Below, piece by piece: positions 1 through 10,796 of a stretch of DNA of 64,000 bases (position 1 is the stretch's first letter; every line of letters begins with the position of its first letter). Location of the stretch: the NCBI RefSeq assembly GCF_018991925.1, contig NW_024732415.1, positions 1,866,838 through 1,930,837 on the forward strand, written 5' to 3'. Below the pieces are notes generated by a model. It did no database searches and was not told the origin of the DNA. It worked only from the letters and a program-made list of their open reading frames with translations. The DNA comes from Homarus americanus (Eukaryota > Arthropoda > Malacostraca > Decapoda > Nephropidae). The position numbers and the translations under genes are program-made.

Positions 1-464
1 AGCAATAAACTACCTTTTATTTATTTTATTTTCGATTCCATGATCATATTGAGGGGCTATGAACTTATTTAGGATCCAATGCCACTTCCAGCGATAAAAT
101 GAAGTACTTGCTATCAACATAGAATTAGATACTATATTATTTAACTATACATCATTTTATTATTGGATTTACATTTAAAACCCATTCCAGTGAGCAATTC
201 CTACTTGGTTTCATCCACTGTTTGGAATCGAATAAGACTCCAGTACAATACACGTTCAATACCTCTTTATATTAGGAAGTTCTCCCTCCCAGATAAAACC
301 ATGTCAGTGAACCATACCTTAGCTGCTTCCTGTCATTGTGTGAGGTAATGGTAGGAATTTAGCTTCTGGCTGCAGCAATTTGAAAGCTAACAAGTCTCTG
401 GTGATGTAATTCATGTTATGTAACGTTGCCGAAACTGCTGGTAGGACCGCTTGTTTGTGTAGCT

Positions 465-470
<6 letters not shown>
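1..470. other. AT-rich unique sequence, no gene seen
   Basis: No supported gene. The only open frame is a 61-codon stretch without recognisable motif, splice sites or family similarity. Confidence 0.5.
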
Positions 471-508
<38 letters not shown>

Positions 509-552
509 TGTCTGTCTGTCTGTGTGTGTCTGTGTATGTGTGTGTGTGTGTG
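471..552. repeat. (TG)n microsatellite
   Basis: An almost pure TG dinucleotide run with a few TC interruptions (TGTCTGTCTG). Confidence 0.95.
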
Positions 553-556
553 ATTT

Positions 557-694
557 TAACCAATCCTAACCTAACCTAACGAACTCTAACTAATCCTAAC
601 CTAACCAACCCTAACCAATCCTAACCTAACCTAACCATCCCTAACCAATCCTAACCTAACTTAACCATTCCTAACCTAACCTAACCTAACCCTA
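557..694. repeat. Interstitial (CCTAA)n telomere-type repeat
   Basis: Repeated CCTAA units mixed with CCAATCCTAAC variants, directly after a TG run. CCTAA is the complement of the arthropod telomeric unit TTAGG. The degeneracy and the unique DNA on both sides make it interstitial rather than a chromosome end. Confidence 0.85.
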
Positions 695-1187
695 AACACA
701 CCAAATTCTCCAGTCATAATCTACCCATCAACACACAACCCAAAATACAGGTATACAGCAAAACTTCCTCACCTGTAACCTTTCCTGGCGATAATTTCTT
801 GACCTAAAACAGTGGAAATAATCGTAGAAATAATAAACTCAGTCAGAAATATATTATATGGAGTGTTAAGAACAACAGGGGTGTATCTCCTCTTGTAAGT
901 TGTGAACCTTATGATAAGTACATGGAACTTACTTATGTCTTTAGTACCAGGAACTTACTTTTACTGTCTTAAGTACAAGGCAATTATGTATTTTTAAGTA
1001 ACTATAAAGAATTTACTTAGGCCGTTCTATATTTAAGGAACTTTTACCGTTTTAAGTACAAGGAACTTATGTCTTTAAGTAACTACTACAAGGAATTTAC
1101 TTACATTATCTTAAGTACAAGTAAGTTATGTAGTCTTGTCAAATGTTGAGTTTTATGTCCACAAAAAAATGTTTATCTCTCACGAAG
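695..1187. other. Unique sequence with a degenerate repeat
   Basis: From about 900 to 1135 the words GGAACTTACTT, TTAAGTACAAGG and TATGTCTTTAAGTA recur at irregular spacing, suggesting a decayed tandem repeat. No gene is supported. Confidence 0.5.
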
Positions 1188-2012
1188 CAGCTAGGGTTTG
1201 CAGGAGGTTGCTAGGGTTTGCAGGAGGTTGCTAGGGTTTGCAGGAGGTTGCTAGGGTTTGCAGGAGGTTGCTAGGGCTTCAGGTGGAGGTTGCTAGGGTT
1301 TGCAGGAGGTTGCTAGGGTTGCAGGAGGTTGCTAGGGAAGCCTGGCAGGAGGTTGCTAGGGGTTTGCAGGAGGTTGCTAGGGTTTGCAGTGAGGTTGCTA
1401 GGGTTTGCAGGAGGTTGCTAGGTTTGCAGGAGGCTGCTTTGGGGTTGCAGGAGGTTGCTGTGTGGCTTGCAGGAGGTTGCTAGGGTTTGCAGGAGGTTGC
1501 TAGGGTTTGCAGGAGGCTGCTAGGGGTTTGCAGGAGGTTGCTAGGGGCTTGCAGGAGGTTGCTAGGGTTTGCAAGTGAGGTTGCTAGGGTTTGCAGGAGG
1601 TTGCTAGCTCTGCAGTGGAGGTTGCTTGGGGTTGCAGGAGGCTGCTAGGGTTTGCAGGAGGTTGCTAGGGTTTGCAGGGAGGCTGCTAGGGTTTGCAGGA
1701 GGTTGCTAGGGTTTGCAGGAGGTTGCTAGGGTTTGCAGGAGGCTGCTAGGGTTTTTGCAGGAGGGCTGCTAGGGTTTGCAGGAGGTTGCTAGGGTTTGCA
1801 GGAGGCTGCTAGGGGCTGCAGGAGGTCTAGTAGTTGTAGGAGGTTGCTAGGGGTTGCAGTAGGTCGCTAGTAGTTGTAGGAGGTTGCTAGGGGTTGCAGT
1901 CGGTTGCTAGGGGTGGAAGAGGTGGCCAGGGGTTGTAGGAGGTTGCTAGGAGTTGCAGTAGGTTCCTAGGGGTGGAAGAGGTGGCCAGGGGTTGTAGTAG
2001 GTTGCTAGGAGG
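1188..2012. repeat. Minisatellite, about 19-20 bp unit
   Basis: About 40 imperfect copies of a unit containing GGTTTGCAGGAGGTTGCTAG. Copies drift to TTGTAGGAGGTTGCTAGG and GGTGGAAGAGGTGGCC towards the right end. The unit is G-rich on the + strand. Open frames through it are an artefact of repetition. Confidence 0.95.
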
Positions 2013-2061
2013 CGCTATAATTTACAATACTGAAAAAATTAATGGATTTTAAAACAGCACT

Positions 2062-2332
2062 TATATGATAACAATATTTATAATGTTCTTATCCTATCTG
2101 TCTATCTGTACTATATCTATATTACTTATATTATCTATCTATATTATCTGTCTATACTATTTATCTATATTATCTTTTATTATCTATCTATATTATCTGT
2201 CTATATTATTTATCTATATTATCTGTCTATATTATTTATCTATATTATCTGTCTATACTATTTATCTATATTATCTGTATATTATTTATCTATTATCTGT
2301 CTATATTATCTATCTACGTTATCTACTACCAC
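2062..2332. repeat. TATC/TATT-type degenerate tetranucleotide array
   Basis: Repeated TATCTATATTATCTGTC words. It is a decayed TATC microsatellite. The 108-codon open frame of I, Y, L and S in it is not a gene. Confidence 0.9.
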
Positions 2333-2374
2333 TGCTATTCACTGTTATCAGCTTCCTCCCTTATTACAGGTGGG

Positions 2375-2905
2375 ATGGAAGAAAGGGTTAGAAGGAGAGA
2401 GGGAGAAGAGGAAGAAGAAGGTGGGAAGGAAAGGGAGAAGAAGGGAGAGGGAGAAGAGAAAAAGGGAGGGAGGGAGGGAGCAAGAAGGGGGTGGGAGGGT
2501 AGAAAACTGAGAGGAGGGGGTGGGGGATAGCAGCGTGACTGACCCCCCTCCCCCACCCCCTCCCCCACCCCCCTCCCTCACCCCCCTCCCTCACCCCGTC
2601 TCCCTCACCGCCCAATTCTTCACCTTTGACCTTTACCTGTACTTTCATGATGACCGGCAAAATGCTAAAGGGAAAGGTGGTGTTAGTGGTAAGGGGCAGG
2701 AGGGTAGATGGGAGGGAGGGAGGGGGGGAGGGAGGTAGGGTAGGATGGAGGAGGTAGGAGGGTAGATGGGAGGGAGGGAGGGATTGTGGATAGGAGGGTG
2801 GGGGTAGGAGGAAATAAGATTAGGAGGGTCAGGGAAATGGAGGGAGTAAGGGGTGAGCAAGAGGGAGTGTAAGGTGGTGGAGGGTAGGGAGAGAAAGTAC
2901 CTGGT
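2375..2905. repeat. Polypurine and polypyrimidine blocks
   Basis: Purine-rich GGGAGAAGAGG sequence (2375-2535) changes abruptly to CCCCCTCCC-rich sequence (2540-2620), then back to GGGAGGGAGG purine sequence (2690-2905). Such strand switches can pair into hairpins or form triplex and quadruplex structures. Confidence 0.85.
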
Positions 2906-2987
2906 CTGTGGCGCTAAAACACAGGCGTGGTGCAGGGGCAGTGATGAGGACCTGCTCTGTTTGTTTTTTTGTTATAGACACGTGTAG

Positions 2988-3300
2988 GGGTGATTATCTT
3001 CTTTAACTTTTCCTCTTCTTCATCCTCTTACTTCTCTTCCTCCCCCTTCTCTTCCTCTTCCTTCTCTTCCTCTTCTTTCTCCTCCTCTTCTGTCTCCTCT
3101 TTTTCTTCCTTCTCTTCCACTTCCTTCTCCTTCTCTTCCGTCTCCTCTTTTTCTTCCTTCTCTTCCGTCTCCTCTTTTTCTTCCTTCTCTTCCACTTCCT
3201 TCTCCTTCTCTTCCGTCTCCTTTTTTCTTCCTTCTCTTCATCCTCTTCCTTCATCTTCATCCTCTTTCTCCTCCCTCACCTCCACCACCTCTTCCTGCTG
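2988..3300. repeat. CTTCCT polypyrimidine array
   Basis: A strongly C/T-biased run built of TTCTCTTCC units with a higher-order unit of about 60 bp (TTCCACTTCCTTCTCC recurs). The Ser/Phe open frame on one strand and the Lys/Arg frame on the other are repeat artefacts. Confidence 0.9.
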
Positions 3301-3529
3301 TTGACAATTACCAGGACGTTAATGACAAGACTCTTCCATGAGGGTGATTGAGCACCTCACATACATAACAACAATGTAAAACTGACACTAATTGTAACGT
3401 ATAATGGAAGGATTGAATGAGTCGCCTCCTCGTTCAGTATTATAAGAACGACCATCACTCTAACTCCCTGTAGCGTTGAGGCGTCGTAGAACTTGGGTAC
3501 TGTAGGTCATCTCAAACGTAACAGATCAT
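3301..3529. other. Unique sequence, nothing recognised
   Basis: Short unique stretch between arrays without an open frame of interest. Confidence 0.4.
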
Positions 3530-3692
3530 CAGGTTTAGTAATGGTTTGGTTTGGTGAGGTGAGGTTTGGTTGGGTTGGCTTTGGGTTGGGTTGGGTTGGG
3601 TTGGGTTGGGTTAGGTTAGGTTGGATTAGGTTAGCGTTAGGGTGGTTAATCTTTAGGTGAAATAAGCTGGGGTGGAGATTCTTTCAGGTGAT
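3530..3692. mobile_element. MITE-like element, partial, with TTGGG/TTAGG core
   Basis: A (TTGGG)n then (TTAGG)n core (3541-3630) is followed by an arm reading GTTAGGGTGGTTAATC, AGGTGAAATAAGCTGGG and AGGTGATCC. The same arm sits next to TTAGG cores at 24.9-25.1, 44.8-45.0 and 45.5-45.7 kb. The matching left arm is not clear here, so this copy looks truncated. Confidence 0.6.
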
Positions 3693-3754
3693 CCATGCTA
3701 TTTCCTTCTAACAGTAATATAGCATAGGGCGTATGAAAGACCTGAGAAGGGGCA

Positions 3755-3850
3755 TGTAGACTGGGCGGGGTCGGGGCGGGGCGGGGCGGGGCGGAGTCGG
3801 GGTTGGGGCGGGGCGGGACGGGGTTGGGCGGGGTAGGGTAGGGTAGGGGT
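3755..3850. repeat. GGGGC-rich tandem repeat
   Basis: Runs of GGGGCGGGGC with GGGTTGGGGC variants on the + strand. Several G-runs of four make a G-quadruplex possible. Confidence 0.85.
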
Positions 3851-4438
3851 GGTTGTGTACGTAGTGAGTAAGACTGGTAGTATGGTCTTTAACGTTCATT
3901 ACTGTCAGGTGTTACAGTTGTTGTGTACAAGTTCCTCATTTAACGAGGTCGGTGGTGGTCATGTATTCTCTGAGGGCCGCGGATGTCCTTCTGTCTTGTA
4001 TGTAATGAACAACACTTGTAATGTTTGGTCACTTTTTCCTTCTCTTTTTCAATCTCATTTTCAGTTTTTCTTCTCAGTTTTTCTTCTTAGTTTTTCTCTC
4101 TCTTTTTCGCACCATAAAGTCATCTATCCTACGTCGTCATGTCAACATAGGTAAACACGTTGGGCTGTGTTGCACATGTACAGACCTATCACGTGTTGGT
4201 GTTAAAATGGTGAATGCTCGCCTCCCCCTCCCCTCTCTCTTCCCTGGGGACACGGTGCAGCGGTAAGGTTAATGAAGGAGCTCCACATTTACGACTGTGT
4301 GGTTGGCCAGTCATAGTGTGTTTATGAGTCCGTCACGTGGAGGGTTGAGTCTCTGGTATCAACATCGGCTTATAGAGTCTCCATCACCCAGATGAGTTTG
4401 TGTTGGTGTTCTTGTGTCAAGATACTTCAGTACCTCTA
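3851..4438. other. Unique sequence, no gene supported
   Basis: Mixed unique DNA with a T-rich stretch near 4030-4110. Open frames of about 80-100 codons lack any recognisable motif. Confidence 0.4.
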
Positions 4439-4439
4439 G

Positions 4440-4640
4440 TTCATTTTGGGAGTGAGGTTTGTAAACTCTTGGAACAATCTGCCAGAGAGTGTTGTGACGG
4501 CACCGAGTGTGAGCTTTTTCAAGACCAGACTTGACCAACACTGGAGCAGGTTCAGGTACACTCAGGAGCCGGTGCATGCCCAGTACTTGCCAACAGTGCA
4601 TAACAGAGACGTGACCGATCGCCCAAGCGGCTAACGAGTC
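4440..4640 (+). mobile_element. LINE 3' remnant (C-terminus of a reverse-transcriptase ORF)
   Basis: The + strand frame at 4446-4634 reads RFVNSWNNLPESVV, followed by a FFKTRLDQHW motif. This pairing (F/V..WN.LP..VV then FK.RLD..W) is the usual end of CR1/L2-like LINE polyproteins in animals. No RT catalytic motif is present, so it is a 5'-truncated scrap. The clade is inferred from the motif only. Confidence 0.65.
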
Positions 4641-5465
4641 GATCAATCGTGAAGAGGATAAAAGTAAAGACACCTCCATACCTCAGATACTCTCAAGAGT
4701 CTAGGCCAGGGTTAAGGACAGGACAGGACGTACAGTTGTGGCGGTAAACTTGTGTGTGTGAGTGTGTGAAGATCCTTCAGTCCCTGTATACAGGACAGAC
4801 ACCCACACACCTCAGAGAAGATGCGGCCACCAACCTCGTTAAGTTACCGCAGTGAAGATCTTGTACAAAGCATCTGTTGTATACCTGCACTATACTCATG
4901 CTGACCTGTATATATAACCAATGTCTCTGTACTGTTATTATTATTTAAAGTGAGAATAGTCTTTGAACGAGAACTAAAAGAAATAATCACATGTTTACTC
5001 TAATTCCCCTTCATTATTATCGATCAATGCTAAACACACAATTTTAGCAAAAAAAAAAGACAAACTCCTTGGAATCAGATGAAGATAAACCCCCCTCAGC
5101 TTATTACACTGTGATCACTTCCCCTTCACTGTGCTAACGACCTCTAACTATATGGTAAGCTGCGTGATGTGTAGGTCAGGCCAGCTGGTGCGAAGGACGA
5201 GCCATCTATTGGTGGAGACAGGAGGTGGTGAAAGGGTAGGGAGGAAGAGAGAGGGATGGAAGAAGGAGGTGGTGGAAAGAACGGGGAGAGAAGAGGTGAA
5301 GGGATTACGAAGGTGTAGGAGGAAGAATGGAGAAACTGGAAAGAGGGAGGAAGGGACGATATGAGAGAGACAATAAGTGGAAGGAGGAGATAATGGAAAA
5401 AAGAAGGTAATGTTACAGTGTTGAGTTATTATGACTTAGGTGTGAGAGATCTTCAACTCCGGTAT
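4641..5465. other. Unique sequence with a purine-rich stretch
   Basis: Ordinary unique DNA to about 5215, then GGAAGGAGGTGG-type purine-rich DNA to about 5405. The 77-codon open frame at 5131-5364 is largely this purine stretch. Confidence 0.4.
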
Positions 5466-5755
5466 GAGAATGGGTTGGTGGGTTAGTGGTGGGTTAGTGA
5501 TGGGTTGGTGGGTTAGTGATGGGTTGGTGGGTTAGTGGTGGGTTGGTGGGTTAGTGATGGGTTGGTGGGTTAGTGGTGGGTTGGTGGGTTAGTGATGGGT
5601 TGGTGGGTTGGTGGGTTAGTGATGGGTTGGTGGGTTAGTTGGTGGGTTAGTGGGTTGGTGGGTTAGTGGTGGGTTGGTGGGTTAGTGGTGGGTTGGTGGG
5701 TTAGTTGGTCGGTGGGTTAGTGTTTTGGTGGGTTAGTGGGTTAGTTAAGTTTGTT
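5466..5755. repeat. GGTTGGTGGGTTAGTG minisatellite
   Basis: Alternation of GGGTTGGT and GGGTTAGTGAT or GGGTTAGTGGT words. It is G/T-only on the + strand, with unit lengths of 8, 15 and 16 bp intermixed. Confidence 0.92.
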
Positions 5756-5793
5756 TGATGTGATGGAAGGAAAGATATTTAGAGAGTAGTTCA

Positions 5794-5836
5794 GACAGAT
5801 AGATAGATAGATAGACAGATAGATAGATAAATAGAT

Positions 5837-5881
<45 letters not shown>

Positions 5882-5895
5882 CAATAGACAGAGAT
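5794..5895. repeat. (GATA)n microsatellite
   Basis: GATA units interrupted by GACA and AATA. Confidence 0.95.
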
Positions 5896-6054
5896 TGTAT
5901 GAGAGAATGATTAAGAAAGACAGGCAGACAAGGAGACAGAAACCCAGACGGAAAAATAGAGAGAGAACCGCCTGCAGGGGACTAAATACGTCAGGTTAAT
6001 CCTTGGGTGTCCACAAGAATCAATCCTACCATTAATACGACTCTCCTGTCTTTC

Positions 6055-6730
6055 CTATCACCCTGCCACCCTATCACTTTTCACCACCTATCACCCTGAC
6101 ACTATCACTATTTACCCTACTCCACCCCTGACACCCTATCACTCCCCATTTCTCCGCAGCCCCTATCCCCTGACACCCTATCACCCTATTTCCTCCACCC
6201 TAGCCACACTACCACACAACACCTATCACCCTAACACCTATCACCCTGACACCCTATCACCCTGACACCCTGTCACCCACACCTATCACCCTGCCACTAT
6301 CACCCTGACACCCTATCACCCTGACACCCTATCACTGACACCTATCACTTTGACACCCTACTCACTGACACCCTGCTCACCCCTGACACCCTATCACCTG
6401 CCACCCTATCACCCTGCCACCCTATCACCCTAACACCCCTATCACCCCTGACACCTTATCACCCCCTGACACACTCACCCACAGCACTATCACCTGCCAC
6501 CCTATCCCTGCCCACCCTGTCACCCCTAACACCCTGCCCTGACACCTTATCCACTGACACCCCTATCACCCTGAAACCCCTATCACCCCTGACACCCTAT
6601 CACCCTATTTCCTCCTGACACCCCTATCTTACAACACCCCTATCTTCTGACACCTTATCACCCTGACACCCTATCACCCTGAAACCCTATCACCCTGACA
6701 CCCTATCACCCTGACACCCTATCACCCTGC
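6055..6730. repeat. CACCCTGACACCCTAT minisatellite
   Basis: About 40-50 irregular copies of CACCCTATCACCCTGA, with many single-base indels. The number of indels is unusual compared with cleaner arrays elsewhere in the window. Confidence 0.92.
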
Positions 6731-6754
6731 CTTCTTACCTTTATGTTTCATTAA

Positions 6755-7425
6755 GTCGTTTCAATGAATCAACGAGTCACTTCACCGAGTCACTTCACTG
6801 AGTCACTTCACTGAGTCATTGATGGGTTCGCTACGTCGTTTCACTGAGTCACTTCACTGAGTCATTGATGGGTTCGCTACGTCGTTTCACTGAGTCACTT
6901 CACTGAGTCATTGATGGGTTCGCTATGTCGTTTCACTGAGTCACTTCACTGAGTCATTGATGGGGTCGCTATGTCGTTTCACTGAGTCACTTCACTGAGT
7001 CATTGATGGTTCGCTTCGTCGTTTCACTGGAGTCACTTCACTGAGTCACTTCACTGAGTCATTGATGGGTTCGCTACGTCGTTCACTGAGTCACTTCACT
7101 GAGTCATTGATGGGGTCGCTATGTCACTTCACTGGAGTCACTTCACTGAGTCACTTCACTGAGTCATTGATGGGGGTCGCTATGTCGTTCACTGGAGTCA
7201 CTTCACTGGAGTCATTGATGGGAATCGCTATGTCGTTCACTGAGTCCTTCACTGGGTCACTTCACTGAGTCTGTGATGGGAATCGCTATGTCGTTTCACT
7301 GGAGTCCTTCACTGAGTCACTTCACTGAGTCATTGATGGGGTCATATGTCCACTTCACTGAGTCACTTCACTGGAGTCACTTCGCACTGAGTCACTTCAC
7401 TGAGTCACTTCACTGAGTCACTGTG
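6755..7425. repeat. Minisatellite built on TCACTTCACTGAG
   Basis: A composite unit of about 65 bp contains two or three TCACTTCACTGAG words, then TCATTGATGGGTTCGC and TAYGTCGTTTCACTGAG. The short word repeats inside the long unit, so there are two levels of repetition. Confidence 0.92.
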
Positions 7426-7549
7426 ATGGTAAGACCTGGTATTATAGGTCAGGGACTTAAACCCTTTGGGTGTGTTATTTATGACTTATGTTTAGGACTC
7501 TGGGATAATGTTAAGGCGATAATATTCTGACGGTATTGTTTGTACACAA

Positions 7550-7735
7550 TGCTCCCTTCCCCTCCTCTTTCCTTCTCCCTCCCTCCTTCCCCCCTCCTGC
7601 CTCCTCTCTTCCTTCCCCCTCCCTCCCTTCCCCCCCTCCTGCCCCTCCTCTCTTCCTTCCCCTCCCTCCTTCCCTCCCCTCCCTCCTCTCTTCCCCCCCT
7701 TCTCTCCCCTCACCTCCTCCCTCTGTTCCTCTCCT
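7550..7735. repeat. Polypyrimidine tract (CCTTCCC)
   Basis: Over 180 bp of almost pure C/T on the + strand. Pro/Ser/Leu open frames here are artefacts. Confidence 0.9.
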
Positions 7736-7789
7736 CAAGTGGTGCCTCCTTGTGTGTGTGTGTGTGTAGGGTGATATCTGAGGTACTGG

Positions 7790-7885
7790 TGGTGAGAATG
7801 AAAGTGGTGTTGATGATACCAGTGGTGTTGATAATACCAGTGGTGTTGATAATACCAGTGGTGTTGATGATACCAGCAGTGATTT
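7790..7885. repeat. Short array, 15-18 bp unit
   Basis: Four to five copies of GTGGTGTTGATAATACCA, following a short GT run at 7752-7768. Confidence 0.8.
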
Positions 7886-7974
7886 TAATCCCACTGGACA
7901 CTGAAGACATAAATCTACAACGTGTTTTGGTGATGAATTTTCAGGTGTGTGGTTTGATTGACAGTGTTTGGGTG

Positions 7975-8180
7975 AAAGTAGGAGAAGGTGGGAGAGAGGG
8001 GGAGAAGGAGAGAGAAGGGGGTGAAGGAAGGGAGGGAGAGAGGTGGGAAGGAAGGGAGGGAGGGGTGAAAGGGAGAAAAATGGGAGGAAGGATAACGGAA
8101 GGAAGGTTGGATAAGGAGGAAGGGAGAGAACGAAAAGAGAGGAAGAAGGAAAGGAAGGAGGGAGGGAAGGAGGGAGATGT
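7975..8180. repeat. Polypurine tract (GGAAGG)
   Basis: Purine-rich GGAGGGAGAG sequence, the strand-opposite of the polypyrimidine tract at 7550-7735 about 250 bp away. The two could pair as a large imperfect inverted repeat. Confidence 0.85.
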
Positions 8181-8316
8181 ATAAAGGTGGTGGAGAGACA
8201 AAGGAAGGGAGTGAGTAAGGGAGATAGAGAGAGGATAAAGATAAGCAGTGATAAACAAAGAGTTAGAGAGGGAGAAAAAAAGAGCAATATTTGAACAGAG
8301 GAGAGACGAGGGAGAG

Positions 8317-8318
<2 letters not shown>

Positions 8319-8382
<64 letters not shown>
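8319..8382. repeat. (CA)n microsatellite at a LINE 3' end
   Basis: A pure AC run. Read on the - strand it is (TG)n immediately after the 3' end of the LINE remnant at 8383-8975. Confidence 0.95.
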
Positions 8383-8384
<2 letters not shown>

Positions 8385-8975
8385 GCTTGCTTAAGGCTTT
8401 ATTATGAAATCAATGATGAAGATGAGTGGTGAACTAGGGATGCTGTCGGCGGTGACACTGGAAGTGGCTGTGTAGTCCGGTCCTTGACCCGCAGACTCTA
8501 TCACACATTGGTCAGGACAGCTCCGGGTCTCTGGGAGTGTGATTGTGTCTCCTTTCCCGACGTACACATCTGGCTCCATTACGCTCGTTCTCGAGATGTT
8601 TGACGCCTTGGGTACAGGTGGAGCGCCATAGACTACGCTCGGCTGCAATAGTTTCAAGATTATTTGGAAGAATGTTACATTTTTGAGCGTCAATCTGAGC
8701 TGGTCTTTGCACCTTTTGCATTGTCCTCCAGGGTTGCGGCGTGCCTTGGCCAGCTGCTCACAGAGGATCTGGCAGATCTACAGAAGACGTGTCCTGTTTA
8801 TTGCATCTGTCGCTTCGCCAGAAATGCTTCTATACTGGCGGTGTTGGAGGATGTCAGTATGAAGGACTTTTTCCTGCCAGGTCAGACCAACAATGTGCTG
8901 TAAAGATATGGAAGCGAGTGTCGAGTATTGTGTTAATTATGTTCCTTTTTGTAAAACTGATTCTAATGATACTTA
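8383..8975 (-). mobile_element. LINE 3' remnant, degenerate (C-terminal region of RT ORF)
   Basis: On the - strand, pieces in shifting frames match the usual order at the C-terminus of a widespread metazoan APE-type LINE. There is a WQEKV..TDIL segment, then SIEAFL.KRQMQ and TGHV, then RRNPGGQCKRCKDQL, then AAERSLWRST..GV, and finally a zinc-finger-like CDRVCGSRTGLHSH block. Stops and frame changes separate the pieces, so it is a pseudogene. The 3' end (AATAAAGCCTTAAGCAAGCA) runs straight into a (TG)n array. It is probably the same superfamily as the RT fragment at 17.0 kb. Segment boundaries are by eye. Confidence 0.75.
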
Positions 8976-9029
8976 ATTGTTTCGGGTTTTAAACTGCTTA
9001 AAATAAACTGAAAAGTAGTGGAGTAAAGT

Positions 9030-9310
9030 GCAAAAAGGGGTGATAGTTGTGGGCGGGTGGTTGTGGGTGTGTGGCATGTGTGGTTCTGTGGTAGTTATTG
9101 TGGTTGTGTGGTGATTGAGGTTGTGTCGTACTTCTTATGGTAATGTGGTTATGGTAGTTGGGATAGTTGTTCTGGGTGTGTAGTGGTTGTGGTTGTTGTA
9201 GTTGTGGTTGTTGTGACTGGTGGTTATGTGGTGGTTGTTTGGTAGTTGTTGTGACTGGTGGTTGGTGCGATTGGTGGTTGTGGTCATGAGATGTTTGTTA
9301 TGGTTGTGGT
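9030..9310. repeat. TGGTTGTGGT-rich low-complexity repeat
   Basis: Irregular GTGGTTGTGG and GGTAGTTGTTGTG words, G/T-biased on the + strand. Confidence 0.8.
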
Positions 9311-10159
9311 TGATATTCCACCATTTCTAGATACAATCTCTCTTCCCTATGGCAAGGAAAAAAAGAGAGACCTTTAAGAAACCAGTCACTCTAGTATATG
9401 ACAACAGTGCGTTTTTTTCCAACTGAGAAAACATGCCCCGCCCCCTCCTCAAGAGTTAGAGCTGATTGGCTGTTGCAAACCTGTCCGATTTCGTCCTGAA
9501 GTAATGATGTATTTCTAAATGAGTTTATTCATAATCGTTGGGATGACCGTTCCTGACGAGAAAGATATTTAGCTAAATTATATAAGATACAACCATTATT
9601 TCAAACATGAGCATGTAGGAAGTTTATCAGACGTATTATACATGAATTAACTGTTAAACTCTGGTAGCAAATTCACGCTTTATGAGGATGCATTTAATAT
9701 ATACCTTATTTTTACCCACAATAAGGCATACTAAGACAAATTACGTATCAGTAATACTACATTATGCAAAAACAACATTTTTAAAGATCAGAATCACATA
9801 GAAATATTACCCGACCGTCAACAGAGGCGGGAAAAATATGAAGTTTATGGCAAGTATGTCTATGCAGTCTAGTACATGGCTAGATATTGGCTAGTAGTAT
9901 GTCTGAGGCTTTAAGTCCTGTAGCCAACAAGCTGACTCACACACTCTCTTAGGTTCGTGTAGTACAGACGCTCCACCGCCAGGCAGGAGACGGGCGAATG
10001 TTCCGCCTGGCGTAGATCCCATTTGTGTGACATTTCAAGGAGATAGAGAATGCCAGGCGTTGTTGATTGCCCGTCCTGGCACTGACCATTTGGCGGTGAC
10101 CACCTATTTTTGTGACCCTCAGTGATGACCTGGTGACAAAGGTGGGTATCATGTTCTCA
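9311..10159. other. Unique sequence, no gene supported
   Basis: A GC-rich island lies near 9430-9490, with a CCCGCCCCC word and an inverted CCAAT box (TGATTGGCTG). At 9949-10140 a - strand open frame lacks repeat character but has no motif I recognise. Confidence 0.4.
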
Positions 10160-10515
10160 TTAACGTGGTGTGGGTGTAGGTGAGGGTGGGGGTGTAGGTG
10201 AGGGTGAGGGTGTAGGTGAGGGTGAGGGTGTAGGTGAGGGTGAGGGTTAGGGTGTTGGTGAAGGTGTAGGTGTAGGTGACGGTGTAGGTGAGGGTGTAGG
10301 TTAGGGTGTTGGTGAGGTTGAAGGTGTAAGTGAGGGTGTAGGTGAAGGTCAGGATGTAGGTGTAGGTTAGGGTGTAGGTGAGGGTGTGGATGAGGATGTA
10401 GCTGTGGGTGTAGGTGTGGGTGAGGATGTAGGTGAGAGTGTAGGTGTGGGTGAGGGTGTTGGTGAGGGTGTAGCTGTGGGTGTAGGTGTAGGTGAAGGTC
10501 AGGATGTAGGTGAAT
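10160..10515. repeat. GTAGGTGAGGGT minisatellite
   Basis: Units of 6 and 12-18 bp made of GGTGTAGGTGAGGGTGAG. The - strand open frame of His/Pro/Leu is produced by the hexamer periodicity and is not a gene. Confidence 0.92.
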
Positions 10516-10572
10516 GTATCTGACAGTCAAACAACAGCAGTGACTGACTTATAATCTAAGTGAAAGTAAACT

Positions 10573-10796
10573 ATGCATATCTTCCTCCCGCCCTCCTCAC
10601 TCCCTCTCTCTCTCTCCTCCCCCCTTCCCTCCCTCTCACCCCCTTTCCCCATTCCTTCTTCTCCTCCCCCCCTTTCCTTTCCCTGCCTCCCTTCGCTTTC
10701 TTCCCTCCCTTCCCCTTCCTCTCCCTTTCCTTCTCTCTTCCCTTGCCTCCCTTCACCCCCACTCCCTTCTCCTCCTCTTCTTCTTTCCTCCCTCTG
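10573..10796. repeat. Polypyrimidine block of a strand-switch pair
   Basis: About 220 bp of nearly pure C/T (CCTCCC, TTCCCTT), followed immediately by the purine block at 10797-11370. Confidence 0.9.

Noticed and set aside
557..694. Chromosome end
   Set aside because: The CCTAA block is short, degenerate and flanked by unique DNA; the same blocks occur throughout the window.
2990..3304. Ser/Phe-rich or Lys/Arg-rich protein
   Set aside because: Both are translations of the same CTTCCT array on opposite strands.
7511..8380. 289-codon - strand frame
   Set aside because: Runs through (CA)n, polypurine and polypyrimidine tracts; no protein-like segment.
9949..10530. His/Pro/Leu repeat protein, 193 codons
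   Set aside because: Hexamer periodicity of the GTAGGTGAGG array; the non-repeat C-terminal part is unrecognised.
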